From NCBI GenBank assembly GCA_964017155.1, contig OZ024863.1, forward strand, positions 39,042,038 to 39,106,037: a DNA stretch of 64,000 nt. The letters are read 5' to 3'. A program made the translations under genes and the position numbers. Of the stretch, positions 10,715-25,151 are shown in pieces; position 1 is the first letter of the stretch; every line of letters begins with the position of its first letter. The stretch comes from Oasisia sp. SBJ-2009. Lineage: Eukaryota > Annelida > Polychaeta > Sabellida > Siboglinidae. The notes beneath the pieces are model-generated. The model was not told the origin of the DNA. It did no database searches and saw only the letters and a list, made by a program, of their open reading frames with translations.

Positions 10715-13700
10715 GTGTGTCATTGTCAGAGTTCACACCTTGCAGTTCACTTGTGGTGTCATCACTTCACACCTTGCATTACATTTGTGGGCACTTATGT
10801 AGAATTCGGACCCACCTCAAGTGTGCCGTTATAACTGTTTATTGGATACCTAGCTCACACTAACTCTAACCCTAACCCTTTTAAATCAGCATTCCCAGGT
10901 ATATTTATGTTTTTACAAATATTGCATTTTGAGACCCTAATAGCGCTCCGATTTGGCCCCGATTTGTGCCAGCCGCAAGCGCAGCGGCCATGTGTTAATG
11001 CGCTGTGCACATGGAATGAGCGATAAACAGTTTGTTTATGCTGACCGCACCGTCTTTCCGTCCTCAAAAGTCCACTAAAGCATGCTGTTTATAAAACACA
11101 AATATGCATGAGATGATGTTGAATGATAACATTTACAAAGTGATGTATCAAATGTTGGCAAAGATACAGTTATAATGACAACATTTAGGTGGGTCTGAAT
11201 TCTAGGTAAGTGCCCATTTGTGTTATCACTACTACATTGTGTTATAATTACTTTACACATTGCATTACACTTGTTGCATCATTTAATGTTGTATCATCAC
11301 TTTACACCTTGCATTACCTTGTGTTATAATTACTTTAATACACTTTGCATTACACTTTTCACATTATGACTTTACACTTTATATTACACCTTGCATTAAT
11401 TACGTATCATCACATTACAGTAGAACCTCTACATTGCTTGCTTTTTGATTGTTAATTAATCAAAAATTATTAAATAATTATTTAAATTAATACTAAAACT
11501 AGTTACGTAAAATGTTATAAATTGTAATATAATGTAATACACTAAAAGCTATATAAAAATATATTTCTACTGATTATGTACAATCATTTTCAAGTCGTTT
11601 GCTTCCACTTTACCTATTGCCAGTGTATTAGTGGTCGAAAATAAAGTATCAGTGCCAATGCCAAGCAACTCAAGCTTATTGACACTAGTTAGTCAGCATT
11701 AATGTGGTGTTTGATGTAATTTTGGTGATCACATGACAATAGCTGATCTTTCAGTGTTAGAAGTTTTCTTGCTGGACCAGTATCAACTCTGGATATTACA
11801 AAAAACAGTTTATGTGGAAAGTAGTCTATCCTGAATTTTTTACCGTCGAATTTTTTGGTGTTTAATGTGCACTGTGTCATTTTAAGAGAGTGTAAAACAA
11901 CATTCGAATAGAGTAAATCCAATTTTCCACAGCAGATGAATGCCGTAATGGATCTGCAAATTTTTATGTGGGTTCTCTGTGTACGTAATATTTACAAAGG
12001 ATGCAGTTGTGATTGTGTATACATTCGTGTATCTATGTATAGTCGTGTGTCCTTGTGTGTATTTGTATGTTATCTTTTTATTATGAATATTTGAGTGTTA
12101 TTTTGTGTGCTGTTTGTGTACTCGTCTGTACTTGTGTCAAGTTGTGTGTGCTGTCTGTACTTGTGTGTGCTCATATCTAATCTGGTATTCATAGGTAATT
12201 GTAAGTCCTTTTGTGTACATGTGTATGTGTGTGTACTCATGTGTACTTGAATGTATTCTTGTGTACATGTGTATACTCATGTACATGATGTGTATACTTG
12301 TGGGTATTCCTGTGCACTCATGTTCAGGGGTAGAAATAACTCCAACATTTCTGGCTACCTAGCTGAGAATGTTGGTAGTGTACTCCAGATTTAAGCAAAA
12401 TAACATGACAAAAAAATTAAAAAATATTCATTTGTCCATCGGACTACTGCTGTCACCATCCTTGGTAGTCCGACTGAATTTCTGGTATTCGTTGGACTAG
12501 CAGACTACCACTGTTTCGACCCCTGATGTTTACTCAGATGTACTTGTGTGTACTCATGTGTGTTCATGTCTACTTTTGTACTTATTTGTTATTGTGTGTG
12601 CTCTTGTGTACCAATGTCATGTGTGTGTACTCTTGTATTATTGCATCTAATCTTGTGTGCTTGTGTGTACTCATATGCAATTGTGTGTACTTATGTATAC
12701 TTGTGTTTACTCATGTGTACATGTGTGTATTCATTTGCACTAAAGTGCCTTTTATGTACTCAATACTTGTGTTGTGTGTACTTGTGTTGTGTGTACTTGT
12801 GTGTACTTGTATGCTGTTGTAGTGACTCGACCCCCCTAGCACCCGATGGTGATTGGAGACAATGGGGGCCGTACTTGGCAGAGCGCCAGTGGGCCACAGT
12901 GCGAGAAAGCGACTGCAGCAGTGAAAGGTGAGTTAATCGTTTCCTTCCCACTGTGGGATGGGGGAGGTCACGAGTTGTCACGTTCATGTCACTTGGCATT
13001 CCCTGGCACACTTGTGTAACATACAGCGTATACACTGGATCTAAAGAAGGGACTTGATGTTAGTGGTTAGTACATTCACTACACTGTACAGTGCATTTCT
13101 TCTTCTTTTTCCATATATTGGACTGGGCCTTTTCCGGACGTTAAAAGTCCAATCGAAGCTTGTGCACTTGGGGGGTGTGTATGCTCTCTTAAAACAGTTA
13201 ATATAAAAACAAAATTTCTATTAAAACATTAATAAAGTTATTCTATGGATGGTGATTTAAAAAATGTATTATTATTATGTACGAAATTAAAGCAGATGTT
13301 AAGGCCCGAAGGCCAGTTCTGAAAGCCTCTGGGTATGTGGTGGCTGATAGGCTTGTGGGGAGCCTATTCCACTCTGTAAGGGTTGCATGAAAAAATGAAG
13401 GGTAAAGGGCTGGGTGGTCTGTCCTTGCATGTCGAAAACGCTGGGCTCCCCGCGTTCTGGGGTTACTCCGTTGGAGGTACTGGCATTTACAGCAAATGTG
13501 TCCAATGGCTGGGGGCAGTGTCCTGGTGCCTGCTTCTCTTGGTCTTAGTTGATATTTATGACTTGTAATTATAGCATAGCTGAATACTTCCCAGACAGGT
13601 TGAGTTACTGCTAGAAGGAGCAGGTGTGTGAGAGGGTGAAGTGTCAATTACCTTAAACACCCCACTGACTGAGTAGGACACTAAGAGGAAGTTACCTTTC

Positions 13701-16700
13701 CCTCTCCAGTTGCAGCGTTGAGTTGTTCAGTCACTCGCTGGCGAGCCACACAGCCTACCAGTGGGGGGAGGACGGACTGATGGGATTCTGCGACTCCCAG
13801 GCTCGGCTCTGTCTCTCCCTCGCACTGTGGAACGGGGAAGATCCCTTCCTGAAGGAACGTCTCTATGGATTGACTGGTGCCCAGGTATGTTGTGCCTTTT
13901 TGGGCTGACTGGTGCCCAGATATGTTGTGTCTCTGACTCACTGGTGCCCAGGTATATGGCAACTCAAACAAGCAACATTGCTCAAGTATACATCCATCAT
14001 TGATGTCAGGTAAAAATACCATGACAATTATATCTGCTGTGTGAATATTGTGCACATCGGGGTGCCCATTGTTACATGTGCACTTAACTGCCTATAACTT
14101 CTCTAATTTAATACACTTTAACGTGTTAGTATCATTCTATATGTTGTACTATAATGCTGATTAAATTAAATTTGTACACCTACTATTCATTTCATGAACT
14201 TATTGTAAGTTATTATTTGTTATATATGTTGTTGAAACTGCTACGCTTAACCTGGACAAAAACATTGCTTATAGCTGCACCTATCATCTGGAACTTGAAT
14301 CTGAAAACTACTTGATGTACTTGTCTTCAGGGCAACCACGGGGAGGACGTGAAGGAGTTGTACTACTACCTGGACGGCACCCCCACCCACAGGTACATGC
14401 GAGGTCTCTACAAGTACCCCCAGACAGCCTTCCCCTACGACCTCATAGAGACAGAGAATGAGAAACACGGGGTGGATGACCCTGAGTATGAACTCCTGGA
14501 TACAGGTGAGCTACAGGAGCTTTTTAGAGTAGGGTAAGACAGTGCTGGGGTGTGAGAATTCAGTGGGGTGGGTGTAAGTCAGTGCTAGGGTGTGACAATT
14601 CAGTGGGGTGGGTGTAAGTCAGTGCTGGGGTGTGACAATTCAGTGGGGTGAGTGTAAGTCAGTGTTGGGGTGTGACAATTCAGTGGGGTGAGTGTAAGTC
14701 AGTGTTGGGGTGTGACAATTCAGTGGGGTGAGTGTAAGTCAGTGTTGGGGTGTGACAATTCAGTGGGGTGAGTGTAAGTCAGTGTTGGGGTGTGACAATT
14801 CAGTGGGGTGAGTGTAAGTCAGTGTTGGGGTGTGACAATTCAGTGGGGTGGGTGTAAGTCAGTGTTGGGGTGTGACAATTCAGTGGGGTGAGTGTAAGTC
14901 AGTGTTGGGGTGTGACAATTCAGTGGGGTGAGTGTAAGTCAGTGTTGGGGTGTGACAATTCAGTGGGGTGAGTGTAAGTCAGTGTTGGGGTGTGACAATT
15001 CAGTGGGGTGGGTGTAAGTCAGTGTTGGGGTGTGACAATTCAGTGGGGTGAGTGTAAGTCAGTGTTGGGGTGTGACAATTCAGTGGGGTGGGTGTAAGTC
15101 AGTGTTGGGGTGTGACAATTCAGTGGGGTGAGTGTAAGTCAGTGTTGGGGTGTGACAATTCAGTGGGGTGAGTGTAAGTCAGTGTTGGGGTGTGACAATT
15201 CAGTGGGGTGAGTGTAAGTCAGTGTTGGGGTGTGACAATTCAGTGGGGTGAGTGTAAGTCAGTGTTGGGGTGTGACAATTCAGTGGGGTGAGTGTAAGTC
15301 AGTGTTGGGGTGTGACAATTCAGTGGGGTGAGTGTAAGTCAGTGTTGGGGTGTGACAATTCAGTGGGGTGGGGTAAGTCCAGGGGTGTCATGTAACGAAG
15401 TAGATCTACTTCGTTACTCTTCTTGAGTAGTTTTTTCTAGTAACTGGAAGTAACGAAGTAAGATTTCAACTAACTACTTCTACTTGTAACGAAGTAGTTT
15501 TATTTGCGGTAACGCTACTTTTTACTTCGTTACTTTCATTTACTTCGCGATATTTTCGTTACTTCTTTAGTTATAACTTACGTCGCTGGATGGCGCTCCA
15601 TCCGTCGACATTTCGTTTTAATCGCCAGATGGATCCAGTCGGCAGGACAAAAGCTATTAATATTGTCCAATCACGGGCGTATTCACTTTGCGGAATCAGA
15701 GCGATACATTTACAGGCCTCGCCTTCTAAAAAACATTGGAGAGCTAAAAAGCATCCCCCTCAAAATGCCCAGGAAAGCTATTTAATAGCTAAAAATCGTC
15801 CTCCTAAAATGGCCCAGAAGAAATATAAACGTGAAAAACTTACCGAAGAAACAAAGCCGGTTTTATAAATAATACACTGTATTACAATTGCCACTTTTGC
15901 AAAACAAATGATATAACACAGTTAATAAAATCCCATGTCCATAAAATGTTAAAATACAACGATCAGAATGTGAAAACATGTCATGGTTAAACTCCACAAA
16001 TGTCCCTTTCATCGTCGCCGTCAAAGAGTGCCTTGGCTAGGTTGGGGAAGGGAACGGCACGGCGGCGCCATTTTATGTATCCATTTCAAGAGACAACGGT
16101 AGCAACATCGTTGACCGTTGCCGTGAGTCCGAGTGCAGCAGACAATCATCATCAAATCTGATGAAATAAGTCCTTTCACAGTTAATATAATCCTTTGTCA
16201 TCACTATTGTAGTATTGTCGCTGTCAAAGAACTCTGTCGCAAATGGCATGACGGAGTCGTTCAGTACGCGTGTAGAGTATTCGTGTCTGAGTCGTTGCCG
16301 CTACCGCTGCCCCAAGCGCGGGCAAATAAATATTATGTCATCGTCCTTTGTTGCCATCAATCCCATGCTGTCTGTTTTGTTCTGACACTAGTCTTAATCT
16401 CAGTTCAAAGAACACTGTTCACACGTTTACAAAAGCCAGGCTTCATGCTGATTGTCAAAATAACACCACACTAACAAGGGCTTCCTAGCCACTGAAGACC
16501 GAGTTAATTGCATTTGCTTTCTGGGTCAAGATACAATGTTGTAACACCCAACTTCCCTGTGCCTGGTCAAACATCCGTGGCTCGTGGGCTAATTAAGGGA
16601 CGACTGTCTGAGAAAAATGTATTACAGCCGGCAAGGCATTGTATTTATATTTTGCCTTTTATTTTTGGTAGTATTTTGTATTATAATAAATGTTGTGTTC

Positions 16701-19700
16701 TACTTCTACTTCTACTTTTACTTCTACTTCTACTTCTACTTCTACTTCTACTTCTACTTCTACTTCTACTTCTACTTCTACTTCTACTTCTACTTCTACT
16801 TCTACTTCTACTTCTACTTCTACTTCTACTTCTACTTCTACTTTTACTTTTACTTCAATTACTTTTAGAAAGTAGTTCTACTTTTTACTCAAGTAGATTT
16901 TTTCCAAGTTACTTTTACTTCTACTCAAGTAGTTTTGAAGAGGCTTACTTTTACTTCTACTCAAGTAGAAAATAAAAGTAGTTCAGTCACCCCTGGGTAA
17001 GTCAGTGCTGGGGTGTGACAATTCAGTGGGGTGGGGTAAGTCAGAGCTGGGGTGTGAGAATTCAATGGGGTGAGGTAAGTCAGTGCTGGGGTGTGAACAT
17101 TTTGTGGGGTGGGTAAGTCAGTGCTGGGGTATGATAATCCAGTGCTGGGTTGTGACAATTCATTAGGGTGGGGTAAGTCAGAGCTGGAATGTGAGAATTC
17201 AGTGGGTTGGGGTAATTCAGTGCTGAGGTATGACAATTCAGCGGGATGGGGCGGGGAAAGTCAGAGCTGGGATGTGAGAATTCAGTGGGGTGAATTTTAT
17301 TGGCAAGTAAAATGTAAACAATTTGGCAGATTTCGAACATTTGGTCTGTTCATTTATAGTCCTGTGAGGATGTATTCTCTCAGCTATAACTAATCTACAC
17401 TTTTCTTTCACTAATGTCAATACGTGCTAGCTGTTACTATTGTCTTTTTTTCTGTCATCAGGTGTCTTTGATGACAACAAATACTGGGACGTGTATACTG
17501 AATACTCGAAGCGATCACCTCAAGATATACTCATTCGTTATACCATAACAAACCAAGGACCCAGTGCAGCTACACTGTATGTGCTGCCTACCATATGGTT
17601 CAGGTAATACCAGCAGGTCACTGCTTTATATTACCAGTTCTTAGACCCTGGATTGCAAGCCTAAATTGGGTCATCAAGTCATTTTTAGTGAGTCTGTAAA
17701 AGTGTCCTTCATGGGCTTTACCAGAGGCATGAGAAATTAAGCAGTTGTGCCATTGTGCCGTAACATGAACTAACAACCAGTGTGATATATTTTGACAATG
17801 CATTTCAATGCATTTCAAAATTAAACAAACACCCTGGCAATGACTAGTCCATTCTCAGTGCTAGCATAGAAAGGTCGGCTTGGTGTAAATGTTCTGAAAA
17901 ACACTGACTATTTGAATGAGACCTTATAAGACCATTCATTGTAACAACAATGTATGCAGATGCTACTCGAAATTAGCTAATGATCATACCATGGTTGTAA
18001 TGGAACAATCTTGAGATGGCAGCCATCCAGAGACTCCTTGGAAGCATGAGACGCCATTGCCAGGCTGTGGTTGCATCACGTGGGTCACACACAAGCTACT
18101 GACAGTTGTTGCTGCTGGTAATTGAATGTTTGGGACATTTTCATGACTTGGAGTAACATTCTGAAACCTCCATTTTTGGGGTCTGCTTCTTTTACGACAG
18201 AACGCATGTTACCTATTGTTTACATTTGGTATTCAGCAATGAAATTCAGGAAATAAACATGTCCTCGAATACATGCCATTTTTAGTTTTTGTGTGATACC
18301 CATGCCGAAAAATATAATACCACCCTAAATAATATATATAATAATAATAAATAACATATCTCTAGCAATAAAACCATTCAGAGGCGCATTACACTTTACA
18401 TGATTATACAGATTACCTTAAAATAAGAAATAGATCAAATATAAATATGTAAAATAAATAGATCAGTAAAAGAAATTCAGTATAAATAAATAATAATTAG
18501 TCTTAATAATACTAAAATACTAAAACTTATAACTAATAGTTAATGATATTACAATTTAAAAATAAATAAATAATAAAATAGTTCATAAATAGTGATCCCT
18601 AGCAAATGTTGAGTACCCAATGGGTAGTATATATACAAACTAGTCAGTTGATAAATCTTTGCCGACCACTGTGGTTGCAGGAACACTTGGTCTGGGGAGG
18701 ACAAGACAGGCCCGGCCACCCGGCGACCTCAACTGACTGCAGCTGGCTCCAGCACCATCAGATGTTCACATCCACATCTCAGTAAGGTCATCATTGTTAA
18801 TTCTTTATGTACTTTCTTCTTCTCTTCTCTTTTCTCTCAGATACCGGACAGGGCCATTTGCAGGGTGTTTAAAATCCAACGACAATGTGTGAGCGTGAAT
18901 GTACACGTTACACATTCACCCCCTGAGTGGGGTCTTTTACTTCCCCTGGCATAGACACCAGATGGAAGGGACCACCGGCTTTTAGTGTCTCTTCCAAAAG
19001 ACACAGACAAATGTGGGGTGAATGAAATTGCCTAAGTTTTGAAACAGCGGTTGGTGGAATTGAACCACCGTCCCCTCGATGTAGTCTGGCACTCTACCAC
19101 GTGACCACCGCTCCCCACTTTGCGTACATGTCACACCGGCCTACCTGTATATGCAATGACAACAAACGTACACAAGATATCCTATCACACTCTATTATGT
19201 AACCCCCGAATAAGAATAGTATGACATTTTTCATTTCCATGCATAGCTTTATGCAGAGCTAAATATCCCTCCCGTCATTTGGAGGGGTAAAACGTTAATG
19301 GTTGGGTAAGAAAATGAAAGAGCAAAAAAGGTCTTAAAAATCATAGATATTGTCAGTTAAGCCTTGAAAATGTGTCACGCCTGCGTTTGTAGTTTATTTT
19401 AAGTCATAAACACGGCAAAACTGGCTCATATGTACATAAGTTAAGAATCACGTATCCATCAAAAAAGTGACTGGCAACAATTTTATCCTACATAAAGCCC
19501 TGTGCCCATATACACATGTACATGCATGTTGTGTTCTCCAGAGGAGTACATGTTTGTGGTGGATTCACCGTCGGAGGACCAGAGGCCGACCCTCCTGTTT
19601 ACAAACAACGAGAGTCGATCTGAGAACCTGCCACCTACAGGAGGCTATACCAAGGACGGCATCAACCAGTACGTGGTACACGGTATGTCTTGTCTGTTCT

Positions 19701-21627
19701 GTCAGATTGTACACAAAGGACGGTGTCAACCAGTACGTGGTACACGGTATGTCTTGTCTGTTCTGTCAGATTGTACACAAAGGACGGTGTCAACCAGTAC
19801 GTGGTACACGGTATGTCTTGTCTGTTCTGTCAGATTGTACACCAAGGACGGCATCAACCAGTACATAGTATGTGGTACATGTATGACTTGTCTGTTCTGT
19901 CATATTATTCGCCAAGGACGGCATCAACCAGTACATAGTACGTGGTATGTCTTGTCTGTTCTGTCTGACAGATTGTTCACTGTATTAGTAGAGGGTATGT
20001 CTTCTGACAGAATGTGGATGACATTAGATACATAGATACTGAAGAAATGTTCCTATAGTCCCTAAAACAGACATATATTAATGAAAATACTCAACATTAA
20101 TTTTGTCATAGTTAGACTTACTGAACGGCAAGACACATGTGAATGACAGTAGGGCTATTAGAATATATTGTCTGAAATTAAGAAATGATGTGTATTAAGA
20201 CTTTTAGTTTTATGAAAACATGACTTCTTTTGGTAGGCAGTTAAAATCGGGTTCGATTCCTTACCAAAATTAGCTGATGTATTCATGTCAAGTGCTTTCT
20301 AGCCTTATCATAAGTATTTTTGAATTTTTATTTTACTGACAGTGTTCAGTTTCATTAAGGAATATAGTTCTATATTATATAACTAACTTACCACATTATG
20401 AAACAAGCATTATGGTTCACCACAATTCATAAGTTACATTTCCTGGTGCATGTTTGTCAGGGTCTGTACAGGGCCTTGAAAGTCTTGAAAAGCCTTGAAT
20501 TTGATTGGACCAAATTCAAGGCCTTGAAATCCTTGAATTTTACAAAGTAGTCTTGAAGAGTCTTGAATTTAATTGTGGTCAATAAAATATAATTTTGACT
20601 CAATTGTTGTGACGAATAACACCCATAAAAGGAAAAGTCTATGCACAAAAATAACTCATGATGTGCACATTGGGCAATCGGCATTTCATTGTGGTCGGCG
20701 CCATTGTTTTCTTAGTCGAGTAAAAATGTTAATGTTAACTTCATTTACTGCACTTAAAAGTATATATGTCTTTAAAAAAGTCTCGAATTTCTTTTTCAAG
20801 TAGCCTTGAAAAAGTCTTGAATAGCCTTCAATTTCAAATGTTCAGAAGTGTATGGACCCTGATTTGTGCTTCCTGATACACACATTTGTACACCAACCAG
20901 ATGGAGTTGTGTTTGCATTAGGTGAACGACACAGCGTGAACTCTGACCTGCGGGGCACGAAGGCGGCCGCATTGTACCACCTGATGGTGGGAGCTGGCGA
21001 CACAGTCGTTGTGCGATGTCGCCTGTCGGCTGTAGATCCCTCGTCTCCCGTCCCACCTCTCTTTGGCACTCAATTTGACGCACTCTTCACTAGACGTATA
21101 TCGGATACAGACAGGTTTTACTCTCGGGTAAATAATACTTTTCACTTTAATATGATGTTTTGCAGAATATTCGATGTTGATGAGTGATTGACATGTGACT
21201 GTTGTCGATGTGATATATTTTTACGTTCTCAGACACTTGTTCTGGCTGTTTTAATAATAATTGTAATAATGATGATGACTTCTTATGTTCCAATATTCTC
21301 GAAGATCGAATTCAGTTTGCCAAACCACATTCATTGCTGTGCATGTTACACAAATATTCCTACTTAGTTTACTGAGACTTCTAGTGAAAACATTCCTAAA
21401 ATTTAACAGTGAATATCCTATTTAATGATATATTTTCCTTACAAGTTATCTGTGTTAGAGAATTGGATGTGTGGTCGTGTGCCCTGTGATATAATGCCAG
21501 GTTTGGTTGTTTGTTTGTTTGTTTGTTTGTTTGTTTGTTTGTTTGTTTGTTTGGTTGGCTGGTTGGCTGGTTGGCTGGTTGGCTGGTTGGCTGGTTGGCT
21601 GGTTGGCTGGTTGGCTGGTTGGCTGGT

Positions 21628-21714
<87 letters not shown>

Positions 21715-23895
21715 AAAGTTAATTGTTTCTTACTGACATTCTTAGTTTACCCTATTTTCGATGGTCGATCAATTCACGCATCATTTACAACATTCATACA
21801 ACACACAATGATATATTTATAAAGGAAAAGTTAAATGGGATGACAATAAATGTGCACATAAAAAGGTGGTTTTGGAGGGTTCTCTTTGAGGTAGGGACAC
21901 AACAGCTGTTTTTCATTTCAACAGGCAATCTATTCCGTAACTGCAAGCCAGACACACTGAAACGTCACTGCAGTTCTAATTTTTGGTAGTTTTGGCTGAG
22001 AGGCATTTCTTGCATTGTATGAATGATTATTTGTGACCCCGGCTGACCAAATGAGTGATAAGTCTGGATTTGACATTTGACGTGAGTGCCATCTAAAGCC
22101 AGATGGCAGGATTTTGGTGATTTTTAGGTTTGTATGGAAAATAATTTTACAGCACTTCCAGCCATCCTATACTATTTATGCAAATAAAATGTGTACGTTA
22201 ACGCAATGTAATGCGAGCCATCTTGATTAACTAGCACAAAATGCAAAACTTTAACGGCGGTTTTCAACAGTTTTACTTTTTAAACCCTGCCATTCCTAAT
22301 GTGACATAACTTCACCAATTTTTGTAGCAGAGTAATACATTTTGAAACATTGTAAAGACTATATCTCGTCTTTCCAAATATGTGAAAAAAATATGTCAAC
22401 ATATTTCCTACTTATCATTCATTTGGTCAGCCGGGTCACATTTGATGTAAACATATTAGCCCGTGTATGATTGTCCTACTTGTCTCTTGTCCTGTCAGCT
22501 CCTGCCCGGGGTGTTGCGGGGGGAGGAGGTGGAGGTGGGGCGGCAGGCCTACGCCGGACTCTGCTGGGGCAAACAGTTCTACTGCTACGATGGACAACAC
22601 CACAGCACTGCACACCGTAGGTGTCACCAACTGTCAACTTCTTTCTCATCATACAGGGTTAACATTTCACGGTTAATTTACCATTTTTCCGGTGACATTC
22701 CCGATGGTGTTAGTAACGGTCATCAGACAGTCACTAGATGGCAACACTGTAGTTACACGAACAGTTGAACCACTGGAGTGCTATATTATTGTTAGTAAGA
22801 ATTATTTCGCGTGATTAATACAGAGATGTTAATTTGATGTTACGAAATGTGCGCCACAAATATTGATGATTTCTAACATGACCAAGTGTATGTTAGAATC
22901 ACAAGATAAATCAATTGTAAGGTTAATTAACTAATCGCTTTTGAATATTCCTGAATGACTGTTGTCTCTGTTGCAGGTAATCCTGGGTGGAGGCACATGT
23001 TTAGCTCTGATGTCATCTCCATGCCAGACAAATGGGAGTTCCCATGGGTAAGATTGTGCATCACCAGATTGCACTAGGTGAAACTGTTTGAATAAACTTC
23101 AATTCAGTACAAAGTAATCTTTTTTTGCTAATCTAGCTACAACACCCTGCCAATGTCTCAACATGTCATACTTTGCCAGGCTAGTGAGATATGTTGTTGT
23201 TAAACCATATATGTCTTATTACTGTGAAATATGGGGAAATACGTATCCGTCTGGACTCAGAAAACTCTCTCTGTTACAGAAAAAAGCTATACGAATAATC
23301 TATAGCCTTGATTACCACGGTCATACATCTGTATTTTTTCACTGCTCAAAAATTCTTAAACTTCAAGATTTAATTACACACATGACTATGGTTATGCTTT
23401 ATAAAGCAAACAACCACTGTTTAAAAGGTCGTGTACAAGTGTTCTTTGAACCAACTGCAGCCATACACAAGCATGATACCAGAAAATCTAAACCATTTTA
23501 TGTTAAAAAAGCGAACACCACCCATAGACTACTGTCAATTACTGTCAGGTATACACATATGGAACGGTCTAGCAAGTGAAATAACACAGTTGCCAAGTTT
23601 GCAACAATTTAAGAAAACATTAAAGTCAATGTTACTTTCTTCGTATTTAAGAACAGTTAACACAATGATAAAAATACCATTACTGTTGCTTTGTATTCAA
23701 TCTTATAACTCTTACTACAACTACTACGCATTTTAGTTGAAAAGGCCATAGCACCTTACAACTTACAAGTCACATGACTTCTGCTATGTCCCTTTAACAG
23801 CAGCAGCGATTCACCAATCATGGAATTGTATTATATTGTATTGTCTATACCATTGAGTATTGTATTATTTTCCCATAATATGTTGTATATTCCTG

Positions 23896-23941
<46 letters not shown>

Positions 23942-25114
23942 AAATAAACTTTCATTCAAATGTTGCGTGTCGTAGTACCAGTTTGTTCCAGCGATTACTG
24001 GACCTGTGTCTGCATGAACATTTTTATTTGTTCCAGTTTGCGTCCTGGGACCTCGCGTTTCAGATGGTGCCGTATGCTCGAATCGACCCAAACTTTGCAA
24101 AGCAGCAAATGATGTTGTTACTGTCAGAGAGATACATGAACTATAATGGACAGGTGAGTGAAGCCATGAAGGCGTTGTCATGGTGATAACCATCCATCAG
24201 TCATGTTCAATTTAACTACCCATTACCAACTAAAAATACAAACATAATAAAGGCAATGTGAAAAGTTGTAAATAATAGCATTAAACCTTTAGAAATGAAA
24301 ATTGGGTGGTTCATGGGATTGAAATAAAGCCCTTACTAAACATTTCGTCTGACACAGTCACCGTCCCACATATCTCTTTTCTAAAAAAACATACCATGTT
24401 ACTACCATTGCAATGCTGTAATTTGAATTCCACAAGTAACAACATTGTCGTGTGTTTGATATAATTCCATGGAAGACGTTTAATATAAATTACCTAGTGA
24501 TAGAATGTACTAAATTTATATGATTATATTTATTGTACGAACACATTATTCTACCCACATCAAGGAAAAAATGCAAAATAACAACCTTGACACTTGTAGA
24601 GTGGTGCAAAGTGATTCGTTGTTTGTAGATTCCCGGCTGTGAGTTTGACTTCAGTGACATCAACCCCCCTGTTGTGGCCTGGGCCGTGCTCAAGATCCAC
24701 CGGGCCACAGACACAGCGGATGTTGTCTTCTTGCGAAGATGTTTCCATAAACTCCTTTTCAACTTCACATGGTAAACGTTGTGTTGTTTATGTTCTTGTA
24801 GTAAAGACAGAACAAATTGAAACATATTTTTATTGTCTTGTTGGATGTCTTGTTAGTTTAATAATACAGCTTTATTGCCATTTTCAACATGCATTACATG
24901 TTAAATTGGAATGTAGTCTGGCATTGACTCGCATAGTGCCTATATATACAATAAAATTAAATATGGCAAATAAATATATAATATACAGTGTACATAATAT
25001 GTTCTTTAAAATGATAAAAAATACATTATTTTGATCTAATAAATAAATAACATATATCAGATATATTTAAAAAATAATAGATTATCTATTTAAAAATAAT
25101 TGTTAATCTAGTTA

Positions 25115-25151
<37 letters not shown>

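Noticed and set aside
10867..10882. Telomeric repeat CTAACCCTAACCC
   Set aside because: Only two to three units inside a small inverted-repeat element; not a telomere.
14531..15379. CRISPR-like regular array
   Set aside because: Units are contiguous 40-bp copies without spacers, in an animal intron.
16961..17340. Pro/Ser/Thr-rich repeat protein on the minus strand
   Set aside because: It is an antisense frame of the 40-bp minisatellite.
20235..20275. tRNA gene or SINE suggested by GGGTTCGATTCC
   Set aside because: The flanking bases do not form a T stem and no A box or acceptor stem fits.
21425..21822. Trp/Leu/Ala/Gly repeat membrane protein
   Set aside because: It is a frame of the GGCT microsatellite.
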